A program made the translations under genes and the position numbers. 64,000 bases of DNA, taken from positions 1,704,379 through 1,768,378 of the forward strand of contig OY723254.1 of NCBI GenBank assembly GCA_963210315.1, written 5' to 3'. Below the pieces are notes generated by a model. The model did no database searches and had not been told where the DNA came from. It saw nothing but the letters and a program-made list of their open reading frames with translations. Positions 32,615 through 44,052 of the stretch are shown here, piece by piece. Origin of the DNA: Rhynchopus euleeides. Its lineage: Eukaryota > Euglenozoa > Diplonemea > Diplonemida > Diplonemidae. Positions within the stretch are counted from its first letter, which is position 1. Every line of letters starts with the position of its first letter.

Positions 32615-32867
32615 TGATGCAAATCCCAAAGTGGCCGTCACAGCCGTTTTTCCCGTGTTTCTCTGCAAAGAAGTTCACAGCACCGCTGTGCCGAATGGTG
32701 GGTGAAGTGTGTTCATTCTGCGGCAGTTCTTGATCAAACGGATACTATCAACTCCCTAGCAGTGGCCCGCAAGTGTTGTTGATGCCCGTGCCGTAATCCC
32801 TGCACTACAGCACTGCCATGTGGGGATATCATTCGAGCCCTCAGTGCGACCTACATTCACAACACAC

Positions 32868-34595
32868 ATGCCACCCGTTAGCTCTCAGCTGCACACCAAC
32901 ATCCACCCAACCTCACAGCGGAAGTACGAGCGGAACATGGTGATCCGTGCTGTGGTGGCTGGGCTTATCTCGTGTATGCCGTTGTGCCTGGGCGTCAGGG
33001 GGGGGGGGGGGGCATGGGGTGCTGAGCAAGACACAGTACGCAAAGTGTGGGGTCGCAACTCCTGCCACCACCTGGAGACATGGCAGCCACGCCTCTTTTC
33101 ACGCCCTCTCCCGATCAACAGGGACTTGCACCACCACAGGCAGCACGCCTACCACTGCCACCACCACTACCCCCTCACAGCGGCGCTCACTGCAGGGGCA
33201 GAGATGCTTGCCGAGAAGTATTTCACTGACGACGATGAGAATGACCAGAAGGGGTTCTTCTCCACATCCATCGGGGCAGGGAAGAAGCCGATGTACTGGG
33301 TCGTGCTCATCCTGGCAACGGTCGTTTTCGCTGTCTGTGAGATCCTGTACCTCTACTACGATGCCCTGCACACGTCGATGAAGGTGAGTGACATCTTCGG
33401 GCTTGTCCTCTACCCGATGGACGAGGAGCGCAAGTTCTACTGCAATGCCTTGGCGCGCAGCAGCCTGGAGCTGGGCAACCCTGTGCACCGCATGTTCTCC
33501 ATCAACCCGATGCGCGAGAAGTCGGAGGTGGGGAAGTTTCTTTCAGAGCTGGCCTACAAGGCGAAGAGCGGCGTGTCGACCTTCCTGCTGCGCGTCAGCT
33601 TCAAGCGTCTGCTCACGCGTGTCGGGGCCAAGGCAGCCCAGGCCTACGTCGCATGCCCCGTCGTCATGATCGCCAACGGGTTGGTCGCACGCCTCGTCCT
33701 CGACAAGTCCCGCGTCGTGGCGCTGGGCCCGCGCCTGATCCTGCGCATGCTGGAGCACCCTGGGGAGGGCGAGCCACCCCCGTGGCACCTGGGCTCTGTG
33801 TGGGTCACCGTGGAGCACTTCGAGAAGCTGCGCGTCAACATCCTGCGTGCCATCGGCTGCGTTGTGGTGGCCCGCGGGGAGTGGCACCCCAACCTCGAGA
33901 ACCTCTACAAGACGACGCGCCGGAAGCTGGGGTGGAACAACGAGCGCAAGCAAATGAAGAAGAAGCAGGCGGTGGACCTGGCGGACTCGTCGGGTGACAC
34001 CGCAGCTGCAGCGGACGGAGAGACGCCTGCGCTGGAGGAGGGCGAGGTGCGCAACGAGGAGGAGGAGATCTGGGACGAGCTGAACCTCATGAAGATGATG
34101 CGCATGGACACCCTCGTGACCTATAACATGGATGTGGTGGAGAAGCTCACTCAGGCACTCCGCCTCGATGCGCATGCAGACATGCTGCGTGCCGATCAGC
34201 TGTACGAGACAGACTCGACAGTGTCGGATGAGGACTACGATGTGCTCTCCAGTGAGGACTCGTCACGCTACGACGCGAGCCACCAGATTGCGTTCGACCA
34301 GAATGAGAAGTGCATCATTCTGAAATTCCTCGTGCTCGCCATTCTGGTGTCCGGTAAGCCGACCCGCGGCTGCCTGCATCTCGCGTCGCGCTGCTTCCAA
34401 GCAGCAGGAGGCGATATCACAGCCCGCCCCGGGAAGACCATCAAATCACTGTACCGCCTCTTCTACCAGGGGCATATCCAATCCGTTTGCAAAAACTTTG
34501 ACCTCATCTTCAAAGCGCACAGGACGATGCGTGGCGACCAACACTCGTTCTCATCCAGAATGCTCGCCATTATGGTCGACTCTGTTGACTGGTAG
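32868..34595 (+). CDS. Uncharacterised membrane protein, two exons
   Basis: Exons 32868-32973 and 33181-34595 are joined through a GTATGCC...CTCACAG intron in phase 1, giving ...VVAGLISSALTAGAEML... and 506 residues. In-frame ATGs also lie at 32820 and 32937, so the start is uncertain. Hydrophobic segments lie in VIRAVVAGLISSAL and in MYWVVLILATVVFAVCEILY, followed by YYDAL. A conserved-looking core (ARSSLELGNPVHR...STFLLRVSFKRLL...VACPVVMIANGLVARL) resembles a poorly known family with bacterial and protist members (the LBF_2804 type, from memory). An acidic low-complexity stretch (GETPALEEGEVRNEEEEIWDE) precedes the C-terminal part. It starts 253 bp after the EF-hand receptor gene on the same strand. 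Function is unknown. Confidence 0.72.
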   Translation: MPPVSSQLHTNIHPTSQRKYERNMVIRAVVAGLISCMPLCLGVRGGGGAWGAEQDTVRKVWGRNSCHHLETWQPRLFSRPLPINRDLHHHRQHAYHCHHHYPLTAALTAGAEMLAEKYFTDDDENDQKGFFSTSIGAGKKPMYWVVLILATVVFAVCEILYLYYDALHTSMKVSDIFGLVLYPMDEERKFYCNALARSSLELGNPVHRMFSINPMREKSEVGKFLSELAYKAKSGVSTFLLRVSFKRLLTRVGAKAAQAYVACPVVMIANGLVARLVLDKSRVVALGPRLILRMLEHPGEGEPPPWHLGSVWVTVEHFEKLRVNILRAIGCVVVARGEWHPNLENLYKTTRRKLGWNNERKQMKKKQAVDLADSSGDTAAAADGETPALEEGEVRNEEEEIWDELNLMKMMRMDTLVTYNMDVVEKLTQALRLDAHADMLRADQLYETDSTVSDEDYDVLSSEDSSRYDASHQIAFDQNEKCIILKFLVLAILVSGKPTRGCLHLASRCFQAAGGDITARPGKTIKSLYRLFYQGHIQSVCKNFDLIFKAHRTMRGDQHSFSSRMLAIMVDSVDW

Positions 34596-37078
34596 TCCTG
34601 CGGCGGCTGGCAGAGAGCGGTGTGTCATTGGGGTGGGTGCTCTTGAGATTAGAATGATGGTGGTGTTTTACGGGGTGGGGTCGTGCTGTGACACCGTTTG
34701 TCAAGAGCGCGAAGAACATGGTTTACCCACCCCCCCCCCTCTGGCTGTTTCTTGTTTCTTATGCGTCGGGAGGGTGAGGGGGGGCGGCGATCGGTTGTGC
34801 ACCGCTAAGAGCAGCAACCCGCCACCACCCAGCAGAATATGCAACTCCGCGTTGCCCAAAGACTGCACAGCAGGCCACATTTGCGCGATGAAGATAATTG
34901 AACCGAACAACCCAAAAAAAACTAACAGAAAAAAATCCTCAAATATCCAGCCCTGTGGCGGGGCTCCCCCCCCCCCCCCCTCTCTCTTCTTCGAAGGGCA
35001 AACTCACCCCGGGCTCGTTTACAGTTTGTCTCAGAACGAATGCTCTTCCCCCCCCCGCACCCCCCAGTGACTACGCTGTGCCTGCTGTCTTTTCTGTAAC
35101 TATGGGCTGTATACTACCAACAAAATAGCGGGGTGGGGGGGTGGGGCGGGTGTTAGGGGAGGGAGTTTGAGGTTGTGGGTCAGTTTGATCGAACAATCTG
35201 AATAGGGACCTTCGCTCTGTGGTTCGCCACTGTGTGTCAAACTGTGCCGCTTTACAGCCAGTGCTGTGAGGCGGCTCGGGTTTTCTCAGTTTGCTGTGTT
35301 GGATTAGCGGACCCACATCGTACAGAAAGTCCACGACGCTATCACTTTACTGCACTTCTGAGCGAAGGCATCCAACGATTTTTTTGGCCGTGGCTCTCCG
35401 AACAACCACCCTTACCCCAACGAGAGGGGTGCGGGGGGTCGCTGTTTCGGCTTCTCCTGGCCACACTGGCGGCATTGCATGTTCTCAATGATGAGCGGGG
35501 GAAGAGCGGGGGGGTGAGTCCTATATCACTCTCTCGCTCTTTTCCTTACTTCTCTCCGCATTGCCACCCCCTCCACCAGTTGTTATTCTATTTTTTTTGC
35601 GAGACAACGCTTGCGGTTGATTGTTGGGGTAGGGGAGGGGTGGTGGTGGCGGTGGCGGTGGTGGTGGTGGCGACATTCCTTGGGCTGGGCCTTCTGTTCC
35701 CCACCTATCCGTCCCACACACACACACCCAGCGAGACAGCCTCGGGTCTGCCACGGGAGGGGGGAGGCAAGGCAAATCAACACAAACACTTTGAAACAAA
35801 ACACCCCCGCACACCCACCCCGCTCTGCTCTCGTTTCTCACGGGGTTGTTGCATTTTAGTCGCAGTTGTCCCACAACTCGGGGGCACGCGACACACGTGC
35901 CTGTCTCGTGTGCCGGCTGCCCCATCTGTGTCGTGGTGTCGTGCATCGTCATCACTCTGAACCTAGACTGCAGCTATCAACCGTGTGTGCCCTGTCGAGT
36001 GGCACGCAAAAGCTGTACGACACCCCGAAGCCCCAGGTCTCGACAATGATTCTTACCTTAGTTAGTGTTCCGTGTGGCCTATGTCCTGGTCATGATACGA
36101 CACTTGCTGGAGAAGGGGTGTGAGGTGTGCGGGGCAGAGGCAAAAGGTAACATGGGCGTGCGTGCGTGTTGTGGTGAACGGCATTCGCTCTGCGTAAAAT
36201 AAGAATTAAAATAAAAGCTGTGCCGCAAACCCGGGTGTTTCTGCCACACCCAATATTGCCCCCCCCCCCACCCGAGAGCAACATAGCCCCACCTCACCCC
36301 GCACCCCACACCCTCCCCGCTCCCTGCAACTCTATGTCTGGCCCACGCCCCTCTTTCTGCCCCGACCGTTCTCCAGCCCTTTAGGACCCTCTTCGCCATC
36401 TGTCCTCCGTGTTAGTCCTCTATTCATCTCGCAGACGAGCGTGTTTGTGATATTCCCGCCCTTTCTGATTTACGGTTTTGTCGGTGCCGACCCCTCTCCT
36501 CTCCTGTCCAGCCGCAGGTGATGACGGGCTGGTGGACCCATGTTTATGCACGTAATGTTGCGACTACGACAAACATGCCCCGATGTCAGATATGGATCAG
36601 TGTGTCCGGTCTGGTTGGGTGTCATAACGGCGTGGTCTGCCCTCAACCTACAGCAAGGGTTAATATGCACATTGTGCAGCCGAGCTGTATGCAGTGCGCA
36701 TCTGGTTTTTCCGGGCAGATTTTAGAGTTTCAAATGGCGGCAAGAGATTCGGTGTGTTGCGTGCTGGAAAAAAATGCGTGCAATATACCCACCTCTCTCA
36801 GCAAGGGCACAGCAGTTAGACGCTGCCACAAGGGGGTTCTCACTATTGGTGCCCGAAATAGGTGCGTTTCGCCTTGTTTTTCGTGAGAAGTGATCCCGAA
36901 AGCTTGCTCTGATTCCGAAGACCCCCTCCGTCGGACGCAGGCCTGCATCTCTTTCAGGGGAACTCCAAGTCGTGTAGCAGTAGTTAGGCAGTGGGCGAAT
37001 GGGGGGGGGGGGGGGGAGGGAGGTGGGCGGATCGCAATGTGCTGCTCCAAGAAGAAGTCAAAATGACCCCCCCCCCCC
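34596..37078. other. Intergenic, no supported gene
   Basis: About 2.5 kb with C runs (near 34967, 35050 and 36260), a GGT/GGC microsatellite near 35640-35675 and a G run near 37001-37017. Long frames such as 35232-35960 consist of microsatellite-derived residues and overlap frames on the other strand. Nothing was recognised. Confidence 0.45.
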
Positions 37079-37080
37079 TA

Positions 37081-39280
37081 GGCATACTTGTCCCCCCTTT
37101 ATGGGGAAGCCATTTTCCCCCCGATTCAGCCCCTAAAAGGTCCCGCATATCGCGACGGGTGGAATATGGGGGGATTATGACGGGGATATGGGGGAAATAC
37201 GATGAAATATGGTAGATTTATGGGGGAATACGCGGGATTTCCTGCTATTTTTGGCTGGAGAAAATATGCGGGATTTTAGTCCTTTCCGCATATTTTACCC
37301 CCTCGAGGCAAAAATGAGTGAACGGGCAGCATGCCGTTCCTCTTTTTTGCCTCGTGAGAGGTTCCCCCCCTACCAGGCAAGGTGAAAAAATGAAGAAACG
37401 GGCAGCATGCCGTTCTACATTTTCCCTTGCAAGGCAGGGAGGGCGCCCCCCATGCCGGACAGCAGCCACCCCTGCAGGGGCAACAACTGACGGGCATGGG
37501 GGAACGAGGTGGGTCTGGACCCGACACCGCCACCACACGCGCAGTGCACCTTTCGGATACACTGTCGTGAGTGGGATGTGGGCAGTTCCCCTATCCTGTG
37601 AGCTCCTTTTGGACGAAGAGGTGCAGCGGTTATTCTGCAACCTTCGTCCTGGACTTGCCTCGGGGGGAACGCCACGGTTTACCGCGGGTCCCGACGAGGG
37701 CACTCAGGCAGGATCTTCACGCCACCCCGCACCGAGGTCCCTTCTCACGCGGCGTGTCTCCCAGGTTCATGGCGGCGTCATCAGGTCAGGCTTTGTAGTC
37801 TCTACACCATCAGTAATAAGGGAAATCCTAAAACCATACATGAAATCCACCTTTTGGGCCGCTGGTGTACGAGGCTTGTTCCTCCAATTGAATCATGTTT
37901 GCTGTGTCAGGCAATATCAATACAGCCGCTGAAAGAAGTCGAGGTGTTGTGGATCTGCTGCTCACAGGAAGGATTCAGGGTGGATCACAAGACTGACCAC
38001 CCTCTTTCCTTTGTCAAGTACCCTGTAAAACATCAGAACACCAAGTATCTTTCAACACTACATGTTCAAGAGTGGAATCAGTGGAATCGGAAGGGGTCAC
38101 ACCCGACCACACGGACACAGTTCCCGCGACTAATAAATGCCGAGAGTTCCGGTGTCCGACCACCTGGTATTACTTGGCTCCATCCACCCAGTCATTACGA
38201 GGGGGCGTCCCTTGAAGCCAGTTCCGCAGAACTCAGACCCCCCTTAAAACCAATGTCCTGTGTAGACAACTACTTAGCCTGCCTGATGACGACACCAATT
38301 CGCTGGGAGAGAGGCCGCGGTCCAGGACCCCAATGGGGATGACGTGGCATTGTTTGACCGAATCGGTTGTGTAAGTGTGTAGCCCCCTCCGCCCTCTGTC
38401 CCTCCCCCCAGGGTGGTGTGTGGCAAGCGAAGCGCAAGCAGGCATAGCAAAAAAAAGTGGAGCCCTGCAGGTAGACCCTCGGGGTACGTCACCGTCATCG
38501 GGTCACCTGAAATTTCCCAATTTGAAAATCTGCAACAAGGCAACACGCGATGGGATGGGGCACATGACCTGCACAGGGGTGGGGGGCAGAAGGCAGGGGG
38601 TGGGTTTGTGGTTGGGGTCATGGCATTTGATTACTTGAGCTTTATTGTCAGAATTTCGCACAAGAGACAACCCGAACCTCACTTGGCCGATTTCTCCCCA
38701 CAACAAGGTCCGGCTTCCACAACTCCGATTTGGAGTTGTGGAAGCCGGAGCAAACCTCATTTGCTTGATTTTTGGGGTCACATGAGTGAATTCGGGGCGA
38801 AACCTCGCAATTTTTTGACGACTGCCTTCGAAAATGGACAGTTCCAGACCACCAGGACCCGATTTTTGGGCCCAGAAAAGCTTGGGTCAATATTATGGGC
38901 GAAATTTCGCCAAGGCCAAAAAACGGCCATTTTCCGGAAATTCCGGGACCCGTTTTAACGCGTTTTAGGGCCCAAAATAGGCTCAAAACTCAAAAATTCC
39001 TTCGAAATCGGCCTCAAACGTCCAAAATAGACCCCCCCCGAAAAAAAATTCGAAAAGGGTCCCCCTATACACTCTGGATTTTGGACCAATTTTCCCGCAT
39101 ATTTCCCGCATATTCCCCCCATATTTTCATAAACCCCCCATATTTCTCCCATATTTTTTTATGGGGGAATATGGGGGAAATATGGGGGCCCCCATATTTT
39201 TTTATGGGGGATTTGCCCCATAAACCCCCCCTATTTTCCCGCATAAAAGGGCCTCCCCATAATGGGGGGACAAGTATGCC
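37081..39280. mobile_element. 2.2-kb element with GGCATACTTG inverted ends (contains repeat copy 2)
   Basis: The left end GGCATACTTGTCCCCCC and the right end GGGGGGACAAGTATGCC are inverted and continue as related TATGGGG-rich subterminal repeats (37110-37300 and 39090-39265). TA precedes the left end (37079-37080). The base pair after the right end is TG, possibly a mutated TA. The interior includes two nearly identical AACGGGCAGCATGCCGTTC palindromes (about 37320 and 37398), open frame 37318-37932 (ending in a protein-like ...STPSVIREILKPYMKSTFW...) and the 1.3-kb segment shared with the window start. No transposase motif was recognised. Confidence 0.7.
37770..39080. repeat. Dispersed 1.3-kb repeat, copy 2
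   Basis: This copy matches 1-1312. Open frame 37854-38342 runs through the copy-1 stop because of one extra C in a C run. One substitution (CGT/TGT near 37903) is silent in the 37318-37932 frame but not in the other, weak evidence that the former was once coding. The last 700 bp are non-coding in appearance with CGAAATTTCGCC-type palindromes. Confidence 0.9.
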
Positions 39281-39588
39281 TGGGGGGGTCATAAGCCCGT
39301 ACAAAACCACATTTTTCAACATACCATCAGAACCGCCCTAATACCTGATCTGACCCGAAAATCCGACCCATACCCCCCCGGAAACCGTCTGGAGCCCACT
39401 TGTGACACCTGATGCGCACTTTTGTGATGATTTTTTGGGGTCCTAAAAAATGTACCTCAGTTTCGTACCTTGCCTTTGTACCTGAACCACTCCCGACCGC
39501 AGTATTTCGTTCTTTGCAAGGAAAGGGTATCACTACGCTCACCCAGCACGCCGAGCAACACATGCCGTGTGCCTAGGGCCTCGCAGAG

Positions 39589-40355
39589 GTGTCAGATGCT
39601 GCTGCAGAGGGGTACCTTGCTCGAAAGACGCTCGCCAAACGGGAGATGTGCGGGGTCCCGGCAGAGAGCGTTGTGGCAGACCTGCGTCAGAAGAAAACGG
39701 CACACGACATCCGTGAGGCGACATTATTTCGGGCGCTCCGTCGGGCTGGGTACATAGGAGAGCGAGTGGGACGTGGTGACGACAGATATATGCAGTGGTG
39801 CATCAACTGCACGCACGTGCGAAAAGCGGCGTTCCTTGCTGGCCAAGAAAGATGTCACCTGCACTCCTACTCCTCCCACTCCTCCTGCTCCTACCCCTAC
39901 ACCAACTGATGTGGGCAGTGAGTGATGGCAGCTCCAGAGCAGCAGATGATCTAGGAAGCGATGAGCGGGTCAGCCGGGCAGACTACCCCAGTCCGTACCG
40001 GAAGTACGAAGCGTTGCGGGCCCGCCACCACCGCCTCCAGGAGAGGACCCGAGGATTAAGAGTAGGGTTGTACAACGCCAGGGGAGAGTATTCCCCTGGC
40101 GTTGAGACATCCCTGACGATCTTGCGGTCGCACTGTGGGGGTTGAGTCGGCAGGCAGATGCCTATCCAATGACTTTGTTGAGTCCTCACATGGTACACTC
40201 TCATACGTGCTGTTGAGACTGCGTGGTGTACTACACCCAGAAGGTGGCTGAACTCATTCAGCTGGCGCAACAACACAACATTCCCACCAATCAGGTACAA
40301 GAAAGACCTTGCCGAGGCACTGGGGAGGCAACATCGTGCCACCTGAGCCGGAACC
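39589..40355 (+). pseudogene. Degenerate gene inside the 1.3-kb element
   Basis: Protein-like blocks follow in shifting frames. The first is RKTLAKREMCGVPAESVVAD...ATLFRALRRAGYIG (39589-39830). The second is a Pro/Thr linker (TPTPPTPPAPTPTPT, about 39858-39910). The third is SPYRKYEALRARHHRLQERT (about 39990-40060). The last contains KVAELIQLAQQHNIPT followed one frame off by RYKKDLAEALGRQ (about 40240-40345). The last block resembles a SAP-type DNA-binding helix-loop-helix (hydrophobic ...AELIQLAQ..NIP...K.DLAEAL). This may be a transposition accessory protein. Frame changes lack splice consensus, so it is scored as a relic, although unannotated introns cannot be ruled out. Confidence 0.45.
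40073..40104. repeat. Perfect 13-bp hairpin
   Basis: CAACGCCAGGGGA, a six-base loop GAGTAT, and TCCCCTGGCGTTG form a perfect stem inside the relic gene of the 1.3-kb element. It could be an internal transposase or resolvase-type site, or just structure; function is not known. Confidence 0.9.
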
Positions 40356-40616
40356 ACCGCAGAAAAGGCAAAGAACGAAATATTGCGGTCGGGAGTGGTT
40401 CAGGTACAAAGGCAAGGTACGAAACTGAGGTACATTTTTTAGGACCCCAAAAAATCATCACAAAAGTGCGCATCAGGTGTCACAAGTGGGCTCCAGACGG
40501 TTTCCGGGGGGGTATGGGTCGGATTTTCGGGTCAGATCAGGTATTAGGGCGGTTCTGATGGTATGTTGAAATTTTTGGTATTTGTACGTTTTTAGGGGGG
40601 CTTATGACCCCCCCTA

Positions 40617-41436
40617 CCCCCCCTACCCCCACACCTCCTCTCTGATATCTCTGTACTTCCTAATACTGACACAGGTTGACATCGTCTGCCTTGCTCTGGC
40701 CCCGCCCCCTCACACACACACAGAATCTTGGTGAGAGCGCCAGTATTCTCGAGCAGGCTAGTGGTTTGTCGACCCCCCTCTCGACCCACTGTCTGGTGTG
40801 TGCGAGAGTGGGAGAGGGGGGGGGGTGGTGGGAGGGGGAGGGGGAGGGAGAGGAAGACGTGTGGGCATTCTCGTTTCGGGGGTATTCACGTTGAAACATG
40901 CGGGGGGGAGAGAGAGAGGGGGGGGGGGAGGTGGGAGGTTGGCACTCTCTGTAACTTTTCGCGACATGACCGCGTACCGCCCCTCCCCGCTGCCTGTACC
41001 GCCACCAGGTTTGTGGCCAGCTTCTTCACATCGCGCCCTTCCACCCCACCCACCCCTGTTTTGTCCGCCGACAGCTGGTATCTTCCCTGATCCCCTCCCC
41101 ACTGGCCAGTGCCACGAGCTGGGGGTGTTCGAGTCAGCTTCCTCTGCCCCCACCTGCCCTCCGCCCTGCAGTGCACCCCAGACCGTTGCTTTGTATGCCT
41201 TTTTATTCGTGTGTTCACCGCGCAGGAAAACTGTGCCCCGTGCAAATGGGTTGAGGGATGGCTTCCTTGACACCCAGAAGGTGGGTGTGGCCTCTGCCAC
41301 ATGTTTTTTTTGGATGTCGCGTTGTATTAGGGGGGGGGGGGACAGCACCTTGCAGCAGCAGTCTTCTTGATCAAGCAACACTCACACAGCACCATACCTT
41401 TCCCGCAGGGCATCAGCGGATTGAACTTTCTTTATA
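40617..41436. other. Intergenic, 5' region of the reductase gene
   Basis: This stretch contains GA/GGGGA-rich tracts (40806-40935). An acceptor-like TTTCCCGCAG ends at 41409, 27 bp before the reductase start codon, so a 5' UTR intron or an upstream exon is possible. No coding exon could be matched. Confidence 0.5.
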
Positions 41437-42665
41437 ATGGTCGGGTTCGACACGTGCACCTTCGCGGGCATTATCGGGTGGGCCGTGATTGCGCGCGTCG
41501 CATTCGATGTGGCGTCAGGGTTCTACGCACGGTTCGTGCGCCCTGAGAAGGACATGAAGAAGTACGGGAGCTGGGCCCTCGTCACGGGTGCGACTGACGG
41601 TATCGGCAAGGCCTATGCCTTCGCCCTGGCCAAGCGTGGCCTCAACGTTGTGATCATCTCGCGGACGGAGTCCAAGCTGCAGGACATGAAGAAGGAGCTG
41701 GAGGAGAAGTACCCCTCGTGCCAGGTGATGTACGTCGCTGCGGACATGGGTCGCATCACCGATGAGGTGAAGCAGCGCATCGAGAAGGTGGTGAACGGGA
41801 TCGACCTGGGTGTGCTTATCAACAACGTGGGTGTCAGCTACCCCTACCCCCAGTACTACCACGAGCTGACGGACGAGCAGGCGCAGAGCCTCGTGGACCT
41901 GAACGTGACTGCTACCAACGTTATGACCCGTATTGCGCTGCCGAAGATGCTGAGCAACAAGCGTGGTGCGGTGGTCAACATCTCGTCCTTCGCGGGCCAG
42001 CTGTGCAACCCTCTGCTGGCGGGGTACAACGGTGCCAAGTCTGGCATCACGTGCATGACGGAGTCGCTGGCTGCTGAGTACGCATCGAAGGGGATCCACT
42101 TCCAGGCACAGACCCCCCTGTTCGTCGCCACGAAGCTGGCAAAGCAGCGCAAGAGCTTCACCGTTCCGGAGCCGGCGGAGTACGTCGCGGCTGCCATGAA
42201 GGCAATCGGGTACGAGACAGTCACCAGCCCCTTCTGGCTGCACGCCGCGATCAGCTACGTTGTGTGCTCCCTGCCCACAGTCATCGCGAACCAGCAGATC
42301 ATGGGGATGCACCTGGTATGGCTGACAGGCATGTGTGGCGTGCAGTTCCCACATTCCATCACCTGTGTTCATGCAAGCCACACCATTGTTTATCTTCTGG
42401 CAGTCGCAAGCTATCCACGGCTCGTCTGTTGGTAAGCTTACGCAGCATATAATCTTCTTCGCAATGGCCTGCCCTCTATTGCGCCGAATCGAGAGAGAAC
42501 TGTCGTGAGTCAGGTCGTGACGTTGTTTCCTCATCCTGCCTCACTCGGGGCCAGCCCAATACTTGTAAAATCACCACCGCACACCACCCCCACCACCACC
42601 ACCACTACCCACAGGGTCTGCGCAAGAGGGGCCAGGCAAAGGACGCAGCAAAGCGCGAGAACTGA
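41437..42665 (+). CDS. Very-long-chain 3-oxoacyl-CoA reductase / 17-beta-hydroxysteroid dehydrogenase-like SDR
   Basis: Exon 1 is 41437-42315 and exon 2 is 42615-42665, total 309 residues, phase 0, with a GTATGG...CCCACAG intron. It has a short N-terminal hydrophobic helix (about 10-25) and then a short-chain dehydrogenase fold: cofactor motif TGATDGIG (50-57), NNVG (about 128-131), catalytic Ser183 in NISSFAG, and Tyr197/Lys201 in YNGAKSG. The membrane anchor, the ATDGIG variant and length near 310 match the ER reductase that performs the second step of fatty acid elongation (yeast Ifa38/KAR, animal HSD17B12). The tail KRGQAKDAAKREN ends with K-R at -4/-3, resembling a dilysine ER-retrieval signal, and it is entirely encoded by the small second exon. 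Expected to use NADPH. Confidence 0.9.
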
Positions 42666-43090
42666 TCTCCGCACGCCTTTTACGGGAAGATGGGGTTGAC
42701 CTCTCCCCTCTTCCCTGATCTCATGTGCGCTGTGCCACCCTCTTCGTGCGGATATCCCGCATCTGCATGCCCTCACCCCCCACCACCCCCCCTCTCCTCC
42801 CCCTCGTGTGTCTTTTGCAAAACCGGGCTGGGCCTAGGATCCAAGGATGGACGCCTTCGTCCCACTTCACACAGGGCCCTCAACACAACAATTTTTTTGA
42901 GACACGGCTGTGCGCTCAGCGAAGGGTAGTCCAGACCTGGGAAAAGGTTCCTTCCAGAGGCTATTGCTGGGGCATTGGACGCTCCACCTGCATTAAGAGT
43001 AGGGGATGCTTTGGCACTCTGCACCTTCCTCTTCTCGGCTTGACTACACCCCACCCCCCCCCCCCCCCCCACCCCACTCTATCTCCTCGC
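42666..43090. other. Intergenic
   Basis: C-rich microsatellite sequence (C run near 43053-43070) with no supported feature. Confidence 0.4.
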
Positions 43091-43092
43091 TA

Positions 43093-43213
43093 TGGGGGTC
43101 TTCGCTGGTCGTTATTCTTCGCCAATCTTTGTCAGTTTTCAGCTAATTTAACAGGAAATGCACCAAAAATGCACTGACGACCACCCCCGTAGCGAAGACC
43201 CCCCCCCCCCCCC
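43093..43213. mobile_element. 121-bp TA-flanked MITE
   Basis: TGGGGGTCTTCGCT at the left and AGCGAAGACCCCC with a C run at the right are inverted repeats; GGTCGT/ACGACC extends the stem after a 9-bp interruption. TA lies on both sides (43091-43092 and 43214-43215). It is too short to code. Confidence 0.65.
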
Positions 43214-43215
43214 TA

Positions 43216-43686
43216 TCTGTCTCTCCGTGTGGCACGCCCCTGTGTGTTCTGTTATTCTCTGCCCCTGGCGCGTTGCCGTGTGACCATCCACCGCATGTTC
43301 TTTTTTAGAGGGTCTCCAGGGTCGATAGGCAGCTCAGATGGCCCAAAAAAAGTGGTGTGCTGGCACCCCAACGACTCCCTCGTCTGACCCGTTGTCTAAT
43401 CACTCCCCCACCCCACCCACCCACCCACCCCCGTAACGTGATCTATGCACCTCTGGCCCGGGTCTCAAGTGCTCTCTCCTGAGGTGGGGAGAGCGAGAGT
43501 GGGATGGGGAGACATCATCACCACCACCACCACCACTCCACGCTGCCCCACGTGCTGCTGCGAGCACCCTCGTCACAGGCTTAAAGAGAGGTTATGTGTT
43601 CCGCAAAAGAAACTATGTATACGGTGGTGACAGTGGTCGCGCTAACTTCACTCCCTACTCCCGGCATTTTCGGCGATTTTTTGAGG
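43216..43686. other. Intergenic
   Basis: Contains ACCC and ACC microsatellites near 43405-43432 and 43516-43535. No gene. Confidence 0.4.
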
Positions 43687-43688
43687 TA

Positions 43689-44050
43689 CCTGGGACCCCC
43701 CGTGTATAAGTCCCCCCCCCTTACCCCCGTGTTTAAGTCCCCCCCTGGGGGTCTGGCAGGGGGGGGACTTAAACACAGGGGGACCTAAACACGGGGGTGG
43801 GCTGGTCTGGAGGGTCATCAGGTGGCCCCTAGGCCCTCCAGGTGCTGTCAGAGTCGAAAGTGGGGTGCCAAAAGTCCATCCGGACCGGAATTACCCCCCT
43901 ACGACAGCAGAGGAAGAGGTCTTCTTGGTCTCCACTGTGCCACCCCCGTGTTTAAGCCCCCCCTGTGTTTAGGTCCGCCCCCCCCGTGTTTAAGTCCCCC
44001 CCGGCCGAAAATCGCCTCCAGGGGGGGACTTAAACACGGGGGGTCCCAGG
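43689..44050. mobile_element. 362-bp TA-flanked MITE with GTGTTTAAGTCCCCC repeats
   Basis: Ends CCTGGGACCCCCCGTGT and the inverse lie between TA at 43687-43688 and 44051-44052. Internally GTGTTTAAGTCCCCCCC occurs at least four times and its inverse GGGGGGGACTTAAACAC twice, so the element is a set of nested hairpins. A unique core of about 150 bp (43800-43940) separates them. No protein. Confidence 0.9.
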
Positions 44051-44052
44051 TA

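Larger units (their letters stand above)
39282..40614. mobile_element. 1.3-kb element with about 240-bp terminal inverted repeats
   Basis: The outer 235-245 bp on each side (39282-39520 and 40366-40614) are reverse complements of each other, starting GGGGGGGTCATAAGCCC. The right end is followed by TA (40615-40616); the left neighbour is TG, consistent with a mutated TA shared with the preceding element. The interior carries a degenerate gene. The element is immediately downstream of the 2.2-kb element, so one probably inserted at the edge of the other. Confidence 0.9.

Noticed and set aside
32601-32699. Alternative open segment (LLQYDDANPKVAV...) overlapping the last exon of the surface protein
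   Set aside because: Its downstream donor would be GTGGG rather than GTATG, and the phase does not fit the next exon.
35232-35960. 242-residue open frame
   Set aside because: Composition follows GGT/GGC and CAC microsatellites, with competing frames on the other strand and no domain.
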